Below are positions 6,909 to 15,294 of a stretch of 21,433 nt of DNA, one piece after another. The notes beneath the pieces were generated by a model that worked only from the letters and a program-made list of their open reading frames with translations, had not been told where the DNA came from and did not search any database. Every line of letters begins with the position of its first letter. The first letter of the stretch is position 1. Where the stretch lies: the NCBI GenBank assembly GCA_964353255.1, contig CAYGVJ010000097.1, forward strand, positions 1 to 21,433, in the 5' to 3' direction. The position numbers and the translations under genes are program-made. The DNA comes from VFZS01 sp964353255 (lineage in GTDB: Bacteria > Acidobacteriota > Terriglobia > Bryobacterales > Bryobacteraceae).

Positions 6909-7903
6909 GCGCCCTCGGCCTGCAAGGCGGTCACCACGGCGACGCTGTAAACGTCCTCGGGCGAGCAGGCGCGCGACAGGTCGTTGGCCGGCTTGGCCAG
7001 GCCCTGGAGGAACGGCCCGAAGGCGGCGGCGCCAGCCAGCCGCTCGACCAGCTTGTAGCAGATGTTGCCGGCATTCAGGTTGGGAAAAACCAGGGTGTTG
7101 GCGCGCCCGGGCACGTTCGAGCCGGGGGATTTTGACTTGCCGACCGCGGCCACCAGGGCGGCGTCGGCCTGAAGCTCGCCGTCCACCTCGAGGCGCGGCT
7201 CGCGCGCGCGGATGATTTCGAGCGCTTGGACTACCTTCTCGACCTCGGCGTGCCGGGCGCTGCCCTTGGTGGAGAAGGAGAGCAGCGCCACTACCGGCTC
7301 GGCGCCCAGCAGCTGGCGGGTGGTCGCGGCGGCTGCGACGGCGATATCGGCCAGCTCGGCGGCCGACGGCGAGACCACCACGGCGCAATCGGCGAAGATG
7401 AACAGCCCGTTGTGCCCGACGTTGCGGTCATCCAGCGCCACGACGAAGAAGCCGGAGACGGTGCGCACGCCCGGCGCCGTGCCGATGGAGTGCAGTGCGG
7501 CGCGAACGGTTTCCGCGGTCGAGCTAGCGGCGCCGCCGACGAAGCCGTCGGCGTCTCCAGCAGCCACCATCAGGGTGGCGAAGTAGAGCGGCCGGCGGGC
7601 AATCTGGGCCGCGGCACGCTCTGTCACGCCCCTGGAACCCCGCCGGTGATGGTACAGGGCGGCGTACTTCTGGGTGTGAGGCGAGGACTCCGGCTGGAGG
7701 AAAGTCACGCCCGCGGCCGCCGGAGCGGGCTGGGGCCCGATCAGAATCGGCTCTAGCAGGCCTTCGCGAGCCAATCGCTCGGCTGCGGCGAGAATTCTCG
7801 GGTCGGTTCCCTCAGGGAAGACGATACGTTTCTTGGGATGCTGCCGGCGCACGCGTTCGACATGACCGGCCAGAAAGGCCTGGGCGGACCCTGGGATGGC
7901 CAC
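6905..7903 (-). CDS. pta: phosphate acetyltransferase
   Basis: A 332-residue enzyme of the PTA/PTB family, the short class lacking the N-terminal regulatory domain of the long enterobacterial form. It makes acetyl phosphate from acetyl-CoA and phosphate, feeding AckA. The N-terminus KKRIVFPEGTDPRILAAAERL (24-44) and the C-terminal signature around GRANTLVFPNLNAGNICYKL, followed by GPFLQGLAKPANDLSR, are typical. It overlaps ackA by four bases (ATGA), so the two are translationally coupled. It is divergent from glgP with 88 bases between the starts. Confidence 0.96.
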   Translation of the reverse strand: MAIPGSAQAFLAGHVERVRRQHPKKRIVFPEGTDPRILAAAERLAREGLLEPILIGPQPAPAAAGVTFLQPESSPHTQKYAALYHHRRGSRGVTERAAAQIARRPLYFATLMVAAGDADGFVGGAASSTAETVRAALHSIGTAPGVRTVSGFFVVALDDRNVGHNGLFIFADCAVVVSPSAAELADIAVAAAATTRQLLGAEPVVALLSFSTKGSARHAEVEKVVQALEIIRAREPRLEVDGELQADAALVAAVGKSKSPGSNVPGRANTLVFPNLNAGNICYKLVERLAGAAAFGPFLQGLAKPANDLSRACSPEDVYSVAVVTALQAEGA

Positions 7904-7921
7904 AAGTCCATCATTCTAGCG

Positions 7922-7950
7922 TTGACGTTGGCGGCCCACAATCTTGCTAT
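7922..7950 (+). promoter_or_regulatory. candidate promoter for glgP
   Basis: TTGACG (7922-7927) and TGCTAT (7945-7950) are separated by 17 bases in the 88-base divergent gap between pta and glgP. The -35 box matches five of six consensus bases, the -10 only three. A start near 7957 would give a leader of about 35 bases, with GTGAGG (7981-7986) as a plausible ribosome-binding site before the ATG at 7992. This is a weak call made from position and spacing. Confidence 0.33.
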
Positions 7951-7991
7951 GAAGCCCCGTTTGGGCGTACTATGCCGATCGTGAGGTTAAG

Positions 7992-10568
7992 ATGAAGCCA
8001 GTGCGGGTGTTCAGCGTCGTGCCGTCGCTGCCAGCGGCGCTGGAAGGGCTGCGAGAAGTGGCCTACAACTTGCGGTGGGCATGGAATCACGAAGCGATCG
8101 AACTGCTTCGGCGCCTGGACCGGGACCTGTGGGAGTCCAGCGGCCACAATCCCGTGCAGATGCTGGGGACCATTGATCAGGCCAAGCTGGAGGAGGCGGC
8201 GCGGGACGATGCCTTCCTGGCCCACCTGGAGCGCGTGGCGGGCGACTTTCGGGCCTACCTGGGCGCGGAGACCTCCTGGTTCCGCCGGATGTGGCGGCGG
8301 AGCGAGAGCCCGCCGCTGGTGGCCTATTTCTCGGCCGAGTTCGGCGTGACTGAGTGCTTGTCGATCTTCGCCGGGGGCCTGGGGATCCTGGCCGGGGATC
8401 ACCTGAAGTCGGCCAGCGACCTGGGGGTGCCGCTGGTGGGCGTGGGGCTGCTCTACCAGCAGGGCTACTTCCGGCAGTATTTGAACCAAGCCGGCTGGCA
8501 GCAGGAGGACTACGCGGACAACGACTTTTACAACCTGCCGCTGACCCTGGTGCGCGGCGCGGACAGCGCGCCCCTTCGGGTTGAGGTCCAGTATCCCGGC
8601 CGGGCAGTGAGAGCGCAGGTGTGGAAGGCGCAGGTGGGCCGCGTGCCGCTGTACCTGCTGGATACAAACATCGCGGCCAACAGCCGCGCCGAAGACCGCG
8701 ACATCACCGACCAGCTCTACGGCGGCGACCTGGAGATGCGGATCAAGCAGGAGATCCTGTTGGGCATCGGCGGCTACCGGGCGCTGGAGGCGCTGGGGCT
8801 GGAACCCACGGTGTATCACATGAACGAGGGGCACTCGGCCTTTCTGGCCCTGGAGCGCGTGCGGCGCCTGATGGAGCGGCGCGGGCTGGACTTCCGCTCC
8901 GCGTGCGCCCTGGCTTCCGCCAGCCTCATCTTCACCGGCCACACTCCGGTGATCGCCGGCCACGATTACTTTCCGCCCGACATGATCGGCCACTACTTCG
9001 ACGATTACGCCCGCGCGCTGGGTCTTTCGCGCCAGGACTTCCTGGGCCTGGGCCGGCACGGCGACAGCGGCGATTTCTGCATGACCATCCTGGCGCTGCG
9101 CCTGGCGGCCTCCGGCAACGGCGTCAGCAGGCTGCACGGCGAAGTGGGCCGGCGCATGTGGCAGCACCTGTGGCCGGGTGTGCCGGAAAAGGAAGTGCCC
9201 ATCGGGCACGTGACCAACGGGGTTCACTTCCAGTCCTGGATCTCCTACGAGACGAATCAGCTCTACGACCGCTACCTGGGGCCGAGGTGGCGGGAGGAGC
9301 CCGCCGATCAGAACCTCTGGCAGCGGGTGGACACCATTCCGGCCGAGGAGCTGTGGCGGACGCACGAGCGGCGGCGCGAGCGCCTGGTGGCCTTCGCCCG
9401 CCGCCGGCTGCGGACGCAGCTCGAGCGGCGCAGCGCCCCGCCCTCCGAGATCGAGGCCGCCGAGGAGGTCCTGGATCCGGAAGCTCTGACCATCGGATTC
9501 GCGCGCCGGTTCGCCACTTACAAGCGGGCTACCCTGCTGCTCAAGGACATCGAGCGGCTCCAGCGCATACTGGGGGACCCGCAACGGCCGGTGCAGGTGA
9601 TCTACGCCGGTAAGGCCCACCCGCGCGACGGCGCCGGAAAGGACCTGATCCGGCAGATCGTGGGGCTGGCGCGCCAGGAGGGATTCCGCCGCCGTCTGGT
9701 CTTCCTGGAGGACTACGACTTGACGGTGGCGCGCTACCTGGTCCAGGGAGTGGACGTGTGGCTGAACACGCCGGAGCGGCCCATGGAGGCCAGCGGCACT
9801 AGCGGCATGAAAGCCGCGGCCAACGGCGTGCTGAACCTGAGCGTGCTGGACGGCTGGTGGGACGAGGCCTGGCGCGTGCCGGAACTCCGGTCCAGTCCCA
9901 TCGGCTGGGCGATCGGCAGCGGCGAGGTCTACGATAACCCCGACTACCGCGACCAGGTCGAGTCCGAGGCGCTTTACGACCTGCTGGAGCGTGACGTGGT
10001 GCCTACCTTCTACGAACGCGGCGCCAACGGCCTGCCGCGCCGGTGGATTGCCCGCATGAAGGCCTCCATCAGCCTGCTGTGCCACTTCTTCAACACCCAT
10101 CGTATGGTGCGGGACTACGCCGAGACCTTCTACCTGCGGGCGCACGGCCGCTACCAGGAGCTGGCGGCCGATGGCGCCGCGCGCGCCCGCGCCCTGGCCG
10201 CCTGGCTGGAGCGGGTGCGCACCGCCTGGCCCCAGGTGCGGATCGAAGCGGTGGACGACGGCCCGGCCTCCGGCCTCGCGGTGGGTACTACCGCCCGCAT
10301 CGGCGCGCGGCTATCGCTGGGGGGGCTTACGCCCGACGACGTGGAAGTCGAGCTTTACCTGGGGCGCCTGGATCCTAACGGCGAGATCCTGGACGCTGAG
10401 ACCTTGCCCATGAAGCCGGCCGGGCGCAACGAGCAGGGTTGGTTCTTGTTCGAAGCCACGGCCGTGCCGTGCTGCCGCAGCGGCCTGCACGGCTACACGG
10501 TCCGGGTCCTGCCGCGCCACCCGGATCTGGCCACGCCCTTCCTGCCCGGCCTGATCGGCTGGGCGTGA
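7992..10568 (+). CDS. glgP: alpha-glucan (glycogen/maltodextrin) phosphorylase, short DUF3417-type
   Basis: An 858-residue GT35 phosphorylase that releases glucose 1-phosphate from alpha-1,4-glucans with a PLP cofactor. The N-terminal domain, with YNLRWAWNHEAIELLRRL and WESSGHNPVQML (within residues 1-60), is the DUF3417 region that marks the alpha-glucan phosphorylase subgroup distinct from GlgP/MalP of enteric bacteria. VAYFSAEFG and the glycine-rich GGLGILAGDHLKSASDLG follow, then IGHVTNGVHF. The PLP lysine lies in EASGTSGMKAAANG at K607. The last ~100 residues form a beta-rich tail (VEVELYLGRLD, GLHGYTVRVLP). The length is usual for this subgroup. It stands alone on the plus strand, divergent from pta-ackA; a storage-glucan role in central metabolism is the simplest reading. 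Confidence 0.94.
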   Translation: MKPVRVFSVVPSLPAALEGLREVAYNLRWAWNHEAIELLRRLDRDLWESSGHNPVQMLGTIDQAKLEEAARDDAFLAHLERVAGDFRAYLGAETSWFRRMWRRSESPPLVAYFSAEFGVTECLSIFAGGLGILAGDHLKSASDLGVPLVGVGLLYQQGYFRQYLNQAGWQQEDYADNDFYNLPLTLVRGADSAPLRVEVQYPGRAVRAQVWKAQVGRVPLYLLDTNIAANSRAEDRDITDQLYGGDLEMRIKQEILLGIGGYRALEALGLEPTVYHMNEGHSAFLALERVRRLMERRGLDFRSACALASASLIFTGHTPVIAGHDYFPPDMIGHYFDDYARALGLSRQDFLGLGRHGDSGDFCMTILALRLAASGNGVSRLHGEVGRRMWQHLWPGVPEKEVPIGHVTNGVHFQSWISYETNQLYDRYLGPRWREEPADQNLWQRVDTIPAEELWRTHERRRERLVAFARRRLRTQLERRSAPPSEIEAAEEVLDPEALTIGFARRFATYKRATLLLKDIERLQRILGDPQRPVQVIYAGKAHPRDGAGKDLIRQIVGLARQEGFRRRLVFLEDYDLTVARYLVQGVDVWLNTPERPMEASGTSGMKAAANGVLNLSVLDGWWDEAWRVPELRSSPIGWAIGSGEVYDNPDYRDQVESEALYDLLERDVVPTFYERGANGLPRRWIARMKASISLLCHFFNTHRMVRDYAETFYLRAHGRYQELAADGAARARALAAWLERVRTAWPQVRIEAVDDGPASGLAVGTTARIGARLSLGGLTPDDVEVELYLGRLDPNGEILDAETLPMKPAGRNEQGWFLFEATAVPCCRSGLHGYTVRVLPRHPDLATPFLPGLIGWA

Positions 10569-10695
10569 GCCGGGCCCCGGTGACCGCGATTACGCCGGGC
10601 TCACAGGCGGCAACGGCGCGGGTGGAACCGCAAAAGACTTCCGAAACCGCTTCACGCGAGGTGATAACATGGCGTGTGGACGGTCGCGGAACTAG

Positions 10696-10798
10696 GGTCC
10701 TGTCCCGCAAACAGCTTTGCAGTGGGAAATCGTGGGACAGGCCTTCAGCCTGTCGGCCACACAGGCTGCTATTGTCAAGGAACTTGCGGGACAGGACA
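10696..10798 (+). mobile_element. MITE-like element A, copy 1 (103 bp)
   Basis: The ends carry a perfect 14-base terminal inverted repeat, GTCCTGTCCCGCAA (10697-10710) and TTGCGGGACAGGAC (10784-10797). The element is flanked by direct CTAG copies (10692-10695 and 10799-10802; the match extends to ACTAGGGTC), which looks like a target-site duplication. The interior has further short palindromes around ACAGGC/GCCTGT. It encodes no protein. It sits between glgP and the TonB receptor gene, 63 bases before the receptor ATG. A second copy in reverse orientation lies at 15193-15294, with about six differences over 102 bases. Confidence 0.85.
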
Positions 10799-10843
10799 CT
10801 AGGGTCAATGCGCGCACCGGTCCGAATGAGGGAGACCGCCTGG

Positions 10844-10850
10844 AAGGAGG
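10844..10850 (+). promoter_or_regulatory. ribosome-binding site that fixes the receptor start
   Basis: AAGGAGG lies 11 bases before the ATG at 10862. The reading frame stays open far upstream into glgP and through element A, so this strong Shine-Dalgarno sequence, together with the signal peptide that begins at that ATG, decides the start. Confidence 0.8.
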
Positions 10851-10861
10851 TTGGGTGCACC

Positions 10862-13800
10862 ATGAAGCGCTGTGTGCTCACTGCGGTTGTTGCTCTGGCT
10901 GTGGCTCCGGCGGTGTTCTCGCAGGAGTTCCGCGGCGCCCTTAGCGGCACCGTCACCGACGCGACAGACGCGCTCATTGCGGGCGCAAAGATAGCGGTCA
11001 CCGAAACCCGCACCTCAACCAGGGTGGATACGGTCTCGGACTCGAACGGACACTATGCCGTCCCCTTCCTGCTGCCCGGGGACTACGACATCACGGTGCG
11101 GATGGAGGGCTTCAAGGAATCCGTCCGCAGGGGCATCCACCTGGGTTCGGGCGAAAAACCGGTGATTGACGTCCGGCTCGAGGTGGGCGATGTGACGGCC
11201 TCCGTCGTGGTGACCGCCGATGTGCCGCTGCTGAATTCCGAAAACGCCTCCCTCGGCCAGACCATCACTACCAAAGACGTGGAGGACCTGCCTTCGAACG
11301 GCGGAACCCCGATGATGCTGGTCTCCCTGGCCATGGGCGTGCTGGCCACCGGTCAACCCTCTACCGTCCTGCCGTTTGCCTCCGGCGGCGCGGCCGGATG
11401 GAGCATCTCCGGTTCGCCCTCGCAAACCAACGAGTTGCTGGTGGACGGCTCGCCGAATGCCACCTGGGACGGTCGTCTCGCCTATAGCACGCCTCAGGAC
11501 GCGGTTCAGGAAGTCCGTGTAAAAGCCTTTGACACGGACGCGGCATACGGTCACACCGGCGCCGGCACGGCCAACCAGGTGCTGAAGAGCGGAACCAACT
11601 CCCTGCACGGCTCACTTTACGAAAAGAACCAGCCGAGCAATCTGGTGGCGAACAATTTCTTCAACAACAAGACCGCTCTGCCCACTCAGATCACGCACTT
11701 CAACCAATACGGGCTGACCGCGGGCGGCCCGGTCTTCGCTCCCCGGCTATTCGACGGCCGCAACAAGCTCTTCTGGTTCTTCGCCTTCGAGGGCGTCCAG
11801 TCCTCGTCCCCGAACACGACTTTTGTCACCGTTCCCACCGACGCCGAAAGGCAGGGCGACTTCTCCAAGCTCCTGACGCTGAGCAGCCCCACCGTGATCT
11901 ACGATCCCTCGAGCGCGGTGCAAAGCGGCAGCGTCATCACGCGCACGGCCTTCCCGAACAACAAGATCCCGGCGAACCGGTTGAACCCTGTTTCGCTCAA
12001 CTATCTGAAGTTCTATCCAGCCCCGAATATTTCCGGCGCAAGGCCGGATGGTTACCAAAACTTCGGCAACAGCAACACCACCCGCGACGGCTACACCAAC
12101 GAACTCGGCCGGCTGGACATCAACCTGAGCGCCAGGAGCCGCACGTACCTCAATGTCCGGCACACCGATTACTTTCAGTCGAAGAACGATTACTTCTCGA
12201 ACATTGCGACTGGCTCGTATTTGAGCCGCTCGAACTGGGGATTGAGTCTGGACGAGGTTTTCACGGTGAACTCCGCCAACGTGATTAACCTCCGCGCGAA
12301 CTTCACGCGCATGTTCGAGGACCACGCGGCGCCGAGCGCGGGGTTTAACCCGGCTGATCTGGGCTTCCCGGCTTATTTGGCGGGCAACTCACAGTACCTG
12401 CAATTGCCGTATATCACCTTCAGCAGCAATTCGGGGTTCCAAGCCCTCGGCATGAACGGCGCGAACACGCTCCCCTCGCAGTCTCTTCAGCTTTTTGGCA
12501 ACTGGGTTCGGCTCCAAGGCAACCACACACTGAAATTCGGCGGCGATATCCGGCAGTACCGGCTGAACTACAAGAGCTATGGCAATGCCACCGGCGCCTT
12601 CGCCTTCAGCGCCAATAGCTGGACCCGGGCGGCCAGCAACGCGTCATCGTCGGTGGCGTTGGGACAGGACTTCGCGGCTTTTCTGCTGGGGCTGCCCAAC
12701 TCAGGGTCGTTCGACGTGAATGCTTCGGCGATGTTTTATGCCTACTACGCCGCCGCATTCGCGCAGGACGACTGGAGAATAAGAAGGAACTTGACGTTGA
12801 ACCTCGGCCTGCGGTTCGATCACGATTTTCCGTATCACGAAAGATGGGGGCGGACGGTGAACGGTTTCGCTTTCGATACGCCCAGCCCGCTGGCGGCGGC
12901 TGCTATGGCCGCGTACGCCAGGGCCCCGGTCGCCCAGCTTCCGGCGAGCGCCTTCAACGTGCTGGGCGGGTTGACCTTTGCCAGCCCGGACCACAGCGCG
13001 ATCTACGAGAATACGTCGCACCTGCTGAGCCCGCGTTTCGGTTTCGCCTGGATGCCCGAGAGACTGCATCGCAAGACCGTGGTCCGCGGGGGATTCGGCA
13101 TGTTCGTCGGGCCGGTCACCATTGCGACCCTTCAGATCAGCGGCGCCTACTCCACCAACCCCATCCTCACGCAGGCGGGATTCAGCCAGTCCACCTCCTA
13201 CACGGCCACGAATGACAACTACCTCACGCCCGCCACTACGCTCAGCAGTCCGTTTCCGAACGGCATCCTGGAGCCGGCGGGCTCGACTAATGGCCTGTTG
13301 ACTTTTGCGGGCCAGACCGTGCAGTTCCTGAATCCGAAGATGAAGAGCCCGTACTCGCTGCGCTGGAATCTCGGTTTCCAGCGCGCCGTGACGCCGAACC
13401 TGATGTTGGAAGTGGCCTACATCGGAAACCATGCCGTGCATCTGCCTGTCACCTACACGCAGCTCAATGGGATTCCCCGCCAGTACCTGAGCGCCATGGG
13501 GACCCGCGATCAGACGCTCATCAGCGGTCTCACGGCAACCGCGCCGAACCCGTTTCGCGGCCTGCAAACGGCCGCCGGGACCAGCACCACGGTCAGTACG
13601 GCGCAGATATTGGCCAAGTACCCCCAGTTCCCGGTGGCATCGGGCAGCGGCAGCAGCGGCGTGATCGAACAAGACCTCAGCGTCGGCAGCTCCTATTACC
13701 ACAGTCTGAACGTGCGGCTACAAAAACGGATCTCCAAAGGTCTTTCGGTCACTTTCAACTTCATGCAGTCGAAAATGATCGATCAGACGACCTGGCTGAA

Positions 13801-14386
13801 CGACACCGATCCCCGGCCGGAGCACCGGATTTCGCCGTTCTTTCGTCCGAGGCGGGTAGCCACGGCGGTTACCTACCAGCTCCCGATCGGCAGGGGCCGG
13901 CTCATCCATCTCGAATCGCGCTGGGCCAACCGGCTCTGGGCGGGATGGAAACTCGCCACCACCTACACCTACCAGGTCGGAGCGCCCCTGACGTGGGTCA
14001 ACGGCAGCACGAACACGCCGGGCGATTACGTGTACTACGGCGGCGCGCTGAATCTTCGGAACCGGAATTCTGACAGCGCGGCGTTCGACACCTCCGGGTT
14101 CAACACCAGGTCGGCGGACCAGTTCCAGTATCACATCCGGACGTTCTCGACGACTTTTCCGGATTTGCGGCAGGACGGAATCAACGATTGGAATGCGTCG
14201 CTACTGAAGGAGTTTAGATTCGGCGAGGGGAAGTACCTCCAGCTTCGGTGCGAGGCGTTCAACGCAATCAACCGCGCGAAGTTCGGGGCGCCGAACACGA
14301 CAGCGACTAATTCGGCCTTCGGCATGATCACGGCGCAGGCGAACCGGCCGCGCATGTTGCAGTTGGTAGGCCGGATCGTCTTCTAA
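10862..14386 (+). CDS. Oar-like TonB-dependent outer-membrane receptor with carboxypeptidase-regulatory-like domain
   Basis: A 1174-residue outer-membrane receptor. Residues 1-20 are a signal peptide (MKRCVLTAVVALAVAPAVFS, cut before QE). Residues about 24-105 form a carboxypeptidase-regulatory-like beta domain (GALSGTVTDATDALIAGAKI, then SDSNGHYAVPFLLPGDYDITV). A plug follows (TASVVVTADVPLL, NELLVDGSPNATWDG, VQEVRVKAFDTDAAYGHTG). The rest is a beta-barrel of repeated aromatic strands ending GRIVF, with the C-terminal phenylalanine expected for outer-membrane insertion. This long Oar-like type is expanded in Acidobacteriota. No SusD-like gene is next to it. Its place beside kduD, kduI and GH105 suggests uptake of pectin-type oligosaccharides, but the substrate is inferred only from neighbours. 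The stop is 30 bases from the convergent kduD stop. Confidence 0.92.
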   Translation: MKRCVLTAVVALAVAPAVFSQEFRGALSGTVTDATDALIAGAKIAVTETRTSTRVDTVSDSNGHYAVPFLLPGDYDITVRMEGFKESVRRGIHLGSGEKPVIDVRLEVGDVTASVVVTADVPLLNSENASLGQTITTKDVEDLPSNGGTPMMLVSLAMGVLATGQPSTVLPFASGGAAGWSISGSPSQTNELLVDGSPNATWDGRLAYSTPQDAVQEVRVKAFDTDAAYGHTGAGTANQVLKSGTNSLHGSLYEKNQPSNLVANNFFNNKTALPTQITHFNQYGLTAGGPVFAPRLFDGRNKLFWFFAFEGVQSSSPNTTFVTVPTDAERQGDFSKLLTLSSPTVIYDPSSAVQSGSVITRTAFPNNKIPANRLNPVSLNYLKFYPAPNISGARPDGYQNFGNSNTTRDGYTNELGRLDINLSARSRTYLNVRHTDYFQSKNDYFSNIATGSYLSRSNWGLSLDEVFTVNSANVINLRANFTRMFEDHAAPSAGFNPADLGFPAYLAGNSQYLQLPYITFSSNSGFQALGMNGANTLPSQSLQLFGNWVRLQGNHTLKFGGDIRQYRLNYKSYGNATGAFAFSANSWTRAASNASSSVALGQDFAAFLLGLPNSGSFDVNASAMFYAYYAAAFAQDDWRIRRNLTLNLGLRFDHDFPYHERWGRTVNGFAFDTPSPLAAAAMAAYARAPVAQLPASAFNVLGGLTFASPDHSAIYENTSHLLSPRFGFAWMPERLHRKTVVRGGFGMFVGPVTIATLQISGAYSTNPILTQAGFSQSTSYTATNDNYLTPATTLSSPFPNGILEPAGSTNGLLTFAGQTVQFLNPKMKSPYSLRWNLGFQRAVTPNLMLEVAYIGNHAVHLPVTYTQLNGIPRQYLSAMGTRDQTLISGLTATAPNPFRGLQTAAGTSTTVSTAQILAKYPQFPVASGSGSSGVIEQDLSVGSSYYHSLNVRLQKRISKGLSVTFNFMQSKMIDQTTWLNDTDPRPEHRISPFFRPRRVATAVTYQLPIGRGRLIHLESRWANRLWAGWKLATTYTYQVGAPLTWVNGSTNTPGDYVYYGGALNLRNRNSDSAAFDTSGFNTRSADQFQYHIRTFSTTFPDLRQDGINDWNASLLKEFRFGEGKYLQLRCEAFNAINRAKFGAPNTTATNSAFGMITAQANRPRMLQLVGRIVF

Positions 14387-14416
14387 CAGGAATGGAGCGG
14401 GCGGTCCCGCGCTGGC

Positions 14417-15178
14417 TCAGCGGCCCATCCAGCCGCCGTCCACCACCAGCACGTGGCCGTGGACGTAATCGGAGGCGCGGGAGGCCAGAAACACGGCCAC
14501 GCCGCACAGGTCCTGCGGTTCGCCCCAGCGCCCGGCGGGAATGCGCTCCAGGATCTGCCGGCTGCGCGCCGGGTCTTCGACGAGGGCGCGCGTATTCTCG
14601 GTGCGCATGTAGCCGGGAGCGATGGCGTTCACGTTGACGCCCCGGCCCGCCCACTCGTTCGCCAGCGCCTTGGTCAACTGCGCGACGCCGCCCTTGGCGG
14701 CGGAGTAGGAGGGCACCGTGACCCCGCCCTGAAAGGCCAGCAGCGAGGCGATGTTGATGATCTTGCCGTGGCCGCGCTCGAGCATGTGCGCACCGACCGC
14801 CCGGCACAGGCGAAACACGCTGGTCAGGTTGATCTCGAGCACCGCGTCCCAGTCCTCGTCGGAGTAACTGGCCGCGGGCGCGCGGCGGATGATGCCGGCG
14901 TTGTTCACCAGAATGTCGATCGCTCCCATCGCTTGGAGGGCTGCGCTGACCAGGCGGTCCGTCGCGGCGCGGTCCGAGAGATCGGCCATGATGCCGTGGG
15001 TCCGCACCGTTGCAGATTCCCGGATGGCGCGCTCGGCTTCGGTAACCGGCAGCCGGTCCGCCAGAACCACGTCGGCGCCGGCCTGTGCCAGCCCCAGCGC
15101 GATCGCGGCGCCGAGTCCGCGCGAAGCGCCCGTTACGAGCGCGACCTGGCCGTCGAGCCGGAACAAAGAATCGCTCAT
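14417..15178 (-). CDS. kduD: KduD-type SDR, 2-dehydro-3-deoxy-D-gluconate 5-dehydrogenase
   Basis: A 253-residue short-chain dehydrogenase. KduD reduces 2,5-diketo-3-deoxygluconate to 2-keto-3-deoxygluconate with NAD(P)H in the cytosolic degradation of unsaturated uronates. The cofactor motif is TGASRGLG (16-23), the structural NNAG is at 92-95, and the catalytic set is S145, Y158 and K162 (YSAAK). NNAGIIRRAP is the KduD-like form of this segment, and the C-terminus VDGGWMGR is usual. SDR enzymes are hard to assign by sequence alone; the neighbouring isomerase and GH105 hydrolase raise confidence. The ATG at 15178-15176 has a strong ribosome-binding site (15182-15189) that abuts the end of element A copy 2. 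That insertion separates the gene from kduI, its presumed operon partner. Confidence 0.87.
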   Translation of the reverse strand: MSDSLFRLDGQVALVTGASRGLGAAIALGLAQAGADVVLADRLPVTEAERAIRESATVRTHGIMADLSDRAATDRLVSAALQAMGAIDILVNNAGIIRRAPAASYSDEDWDAVLEINLTSVFRLCRAVGAHMLERGHGKIINIASLLAFQGGVTVPSYSAAKGGVAQLTKALANEWAGRGVNVNAIAPGYMRTENTRALVEDPARSRQILERIPAGRWGEPQDLCGVAVFLASRASDYVHGHVLVVDGGWMGR

Positions 15179-15181
15179 AAG

Positions 15182-15189
15182 TCACCTCC
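15182..15189 (-). promoter_or_regulatory. kduD ribosome-binding site abutting a mobile-element junction
   Basis: On the minus strand GGAGGTGA lies three bases before the kduD ATG by its 3' end and about nine by its GGAGG core. Its first base belongs to the overlap with the CTAG junction (15192-15189) of element A copy 2, so the insertion stopped just short of destroying the site. Confidence 0.8.
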
Positions 15190-15192
15190 TAG

Positions 15193-15294
15193 GTCCTGTC
15201 CCGCAGACTCCTTGACAATAGCAGCCTGTGTGGCCGACAGGCTGAAGGCCTGTCCCACGATTTCCCACTGCAAGGCTATTTGCGGGACAGGACA
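15193..15294 (-). mobile_element. MITE-like element A, copy 2 (102 bp), between kduI and kduD
   Basis: This is the reverse complement of the element at 10696-10798, with about six differences. Its ends are GTCCTGTCCCGCA and TGCGGGACAGGAC. Minus-strand junctions are GTAG on the kduI side (15298-15295) and CTAG on the kduD side (15192-15189), so the putative duplication is imperfect (TAG shared). The GTAG contains the kduI stop codon. The element carries no reading frame of its own and must have depended on a transposase elsewhere. Confidence 0.87.

Noticed and set aside
6909..7388. N-terminal extension of the acetate kinase frame
   Set aside because: It runs out of frame through pta; the ATG at 6908 begins the conserved acetate kinase N-terminus and overlaps the pta stop.
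7947..10145. A 732-codon open frame on the minus strand antisense to glgP
   Set aside because: It is entirely opposite a well-conserved phosphorylase. Its translation is rich in His, Gln, Pro and Arg with no domain, as expected from the reverse frame of a high-GC gene.
10565..10604. Inverted repeat GTGAGCC / GGCTCAC after glgP as a terminator
   Set aside because: Seven pairs with a 26-base loop and no T-run; too weak to call.
10439..10861. N-terminal extension of the TonB receptor frame back into glgP
   Set aside because: The extension crosses the glgP 3' end and element A and lacks any signal; the ATG at 10862 has a strong ribosome-binding site and begins a signal peptide.
14397..14410. 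GCGGG/CCCGC hairpin in the 30-base gap between the convergent receptor and kduD stops
   Set aside because: Only five pairs and no T-run on either strand; short GC stems of this kind are expected by chance in this composition.
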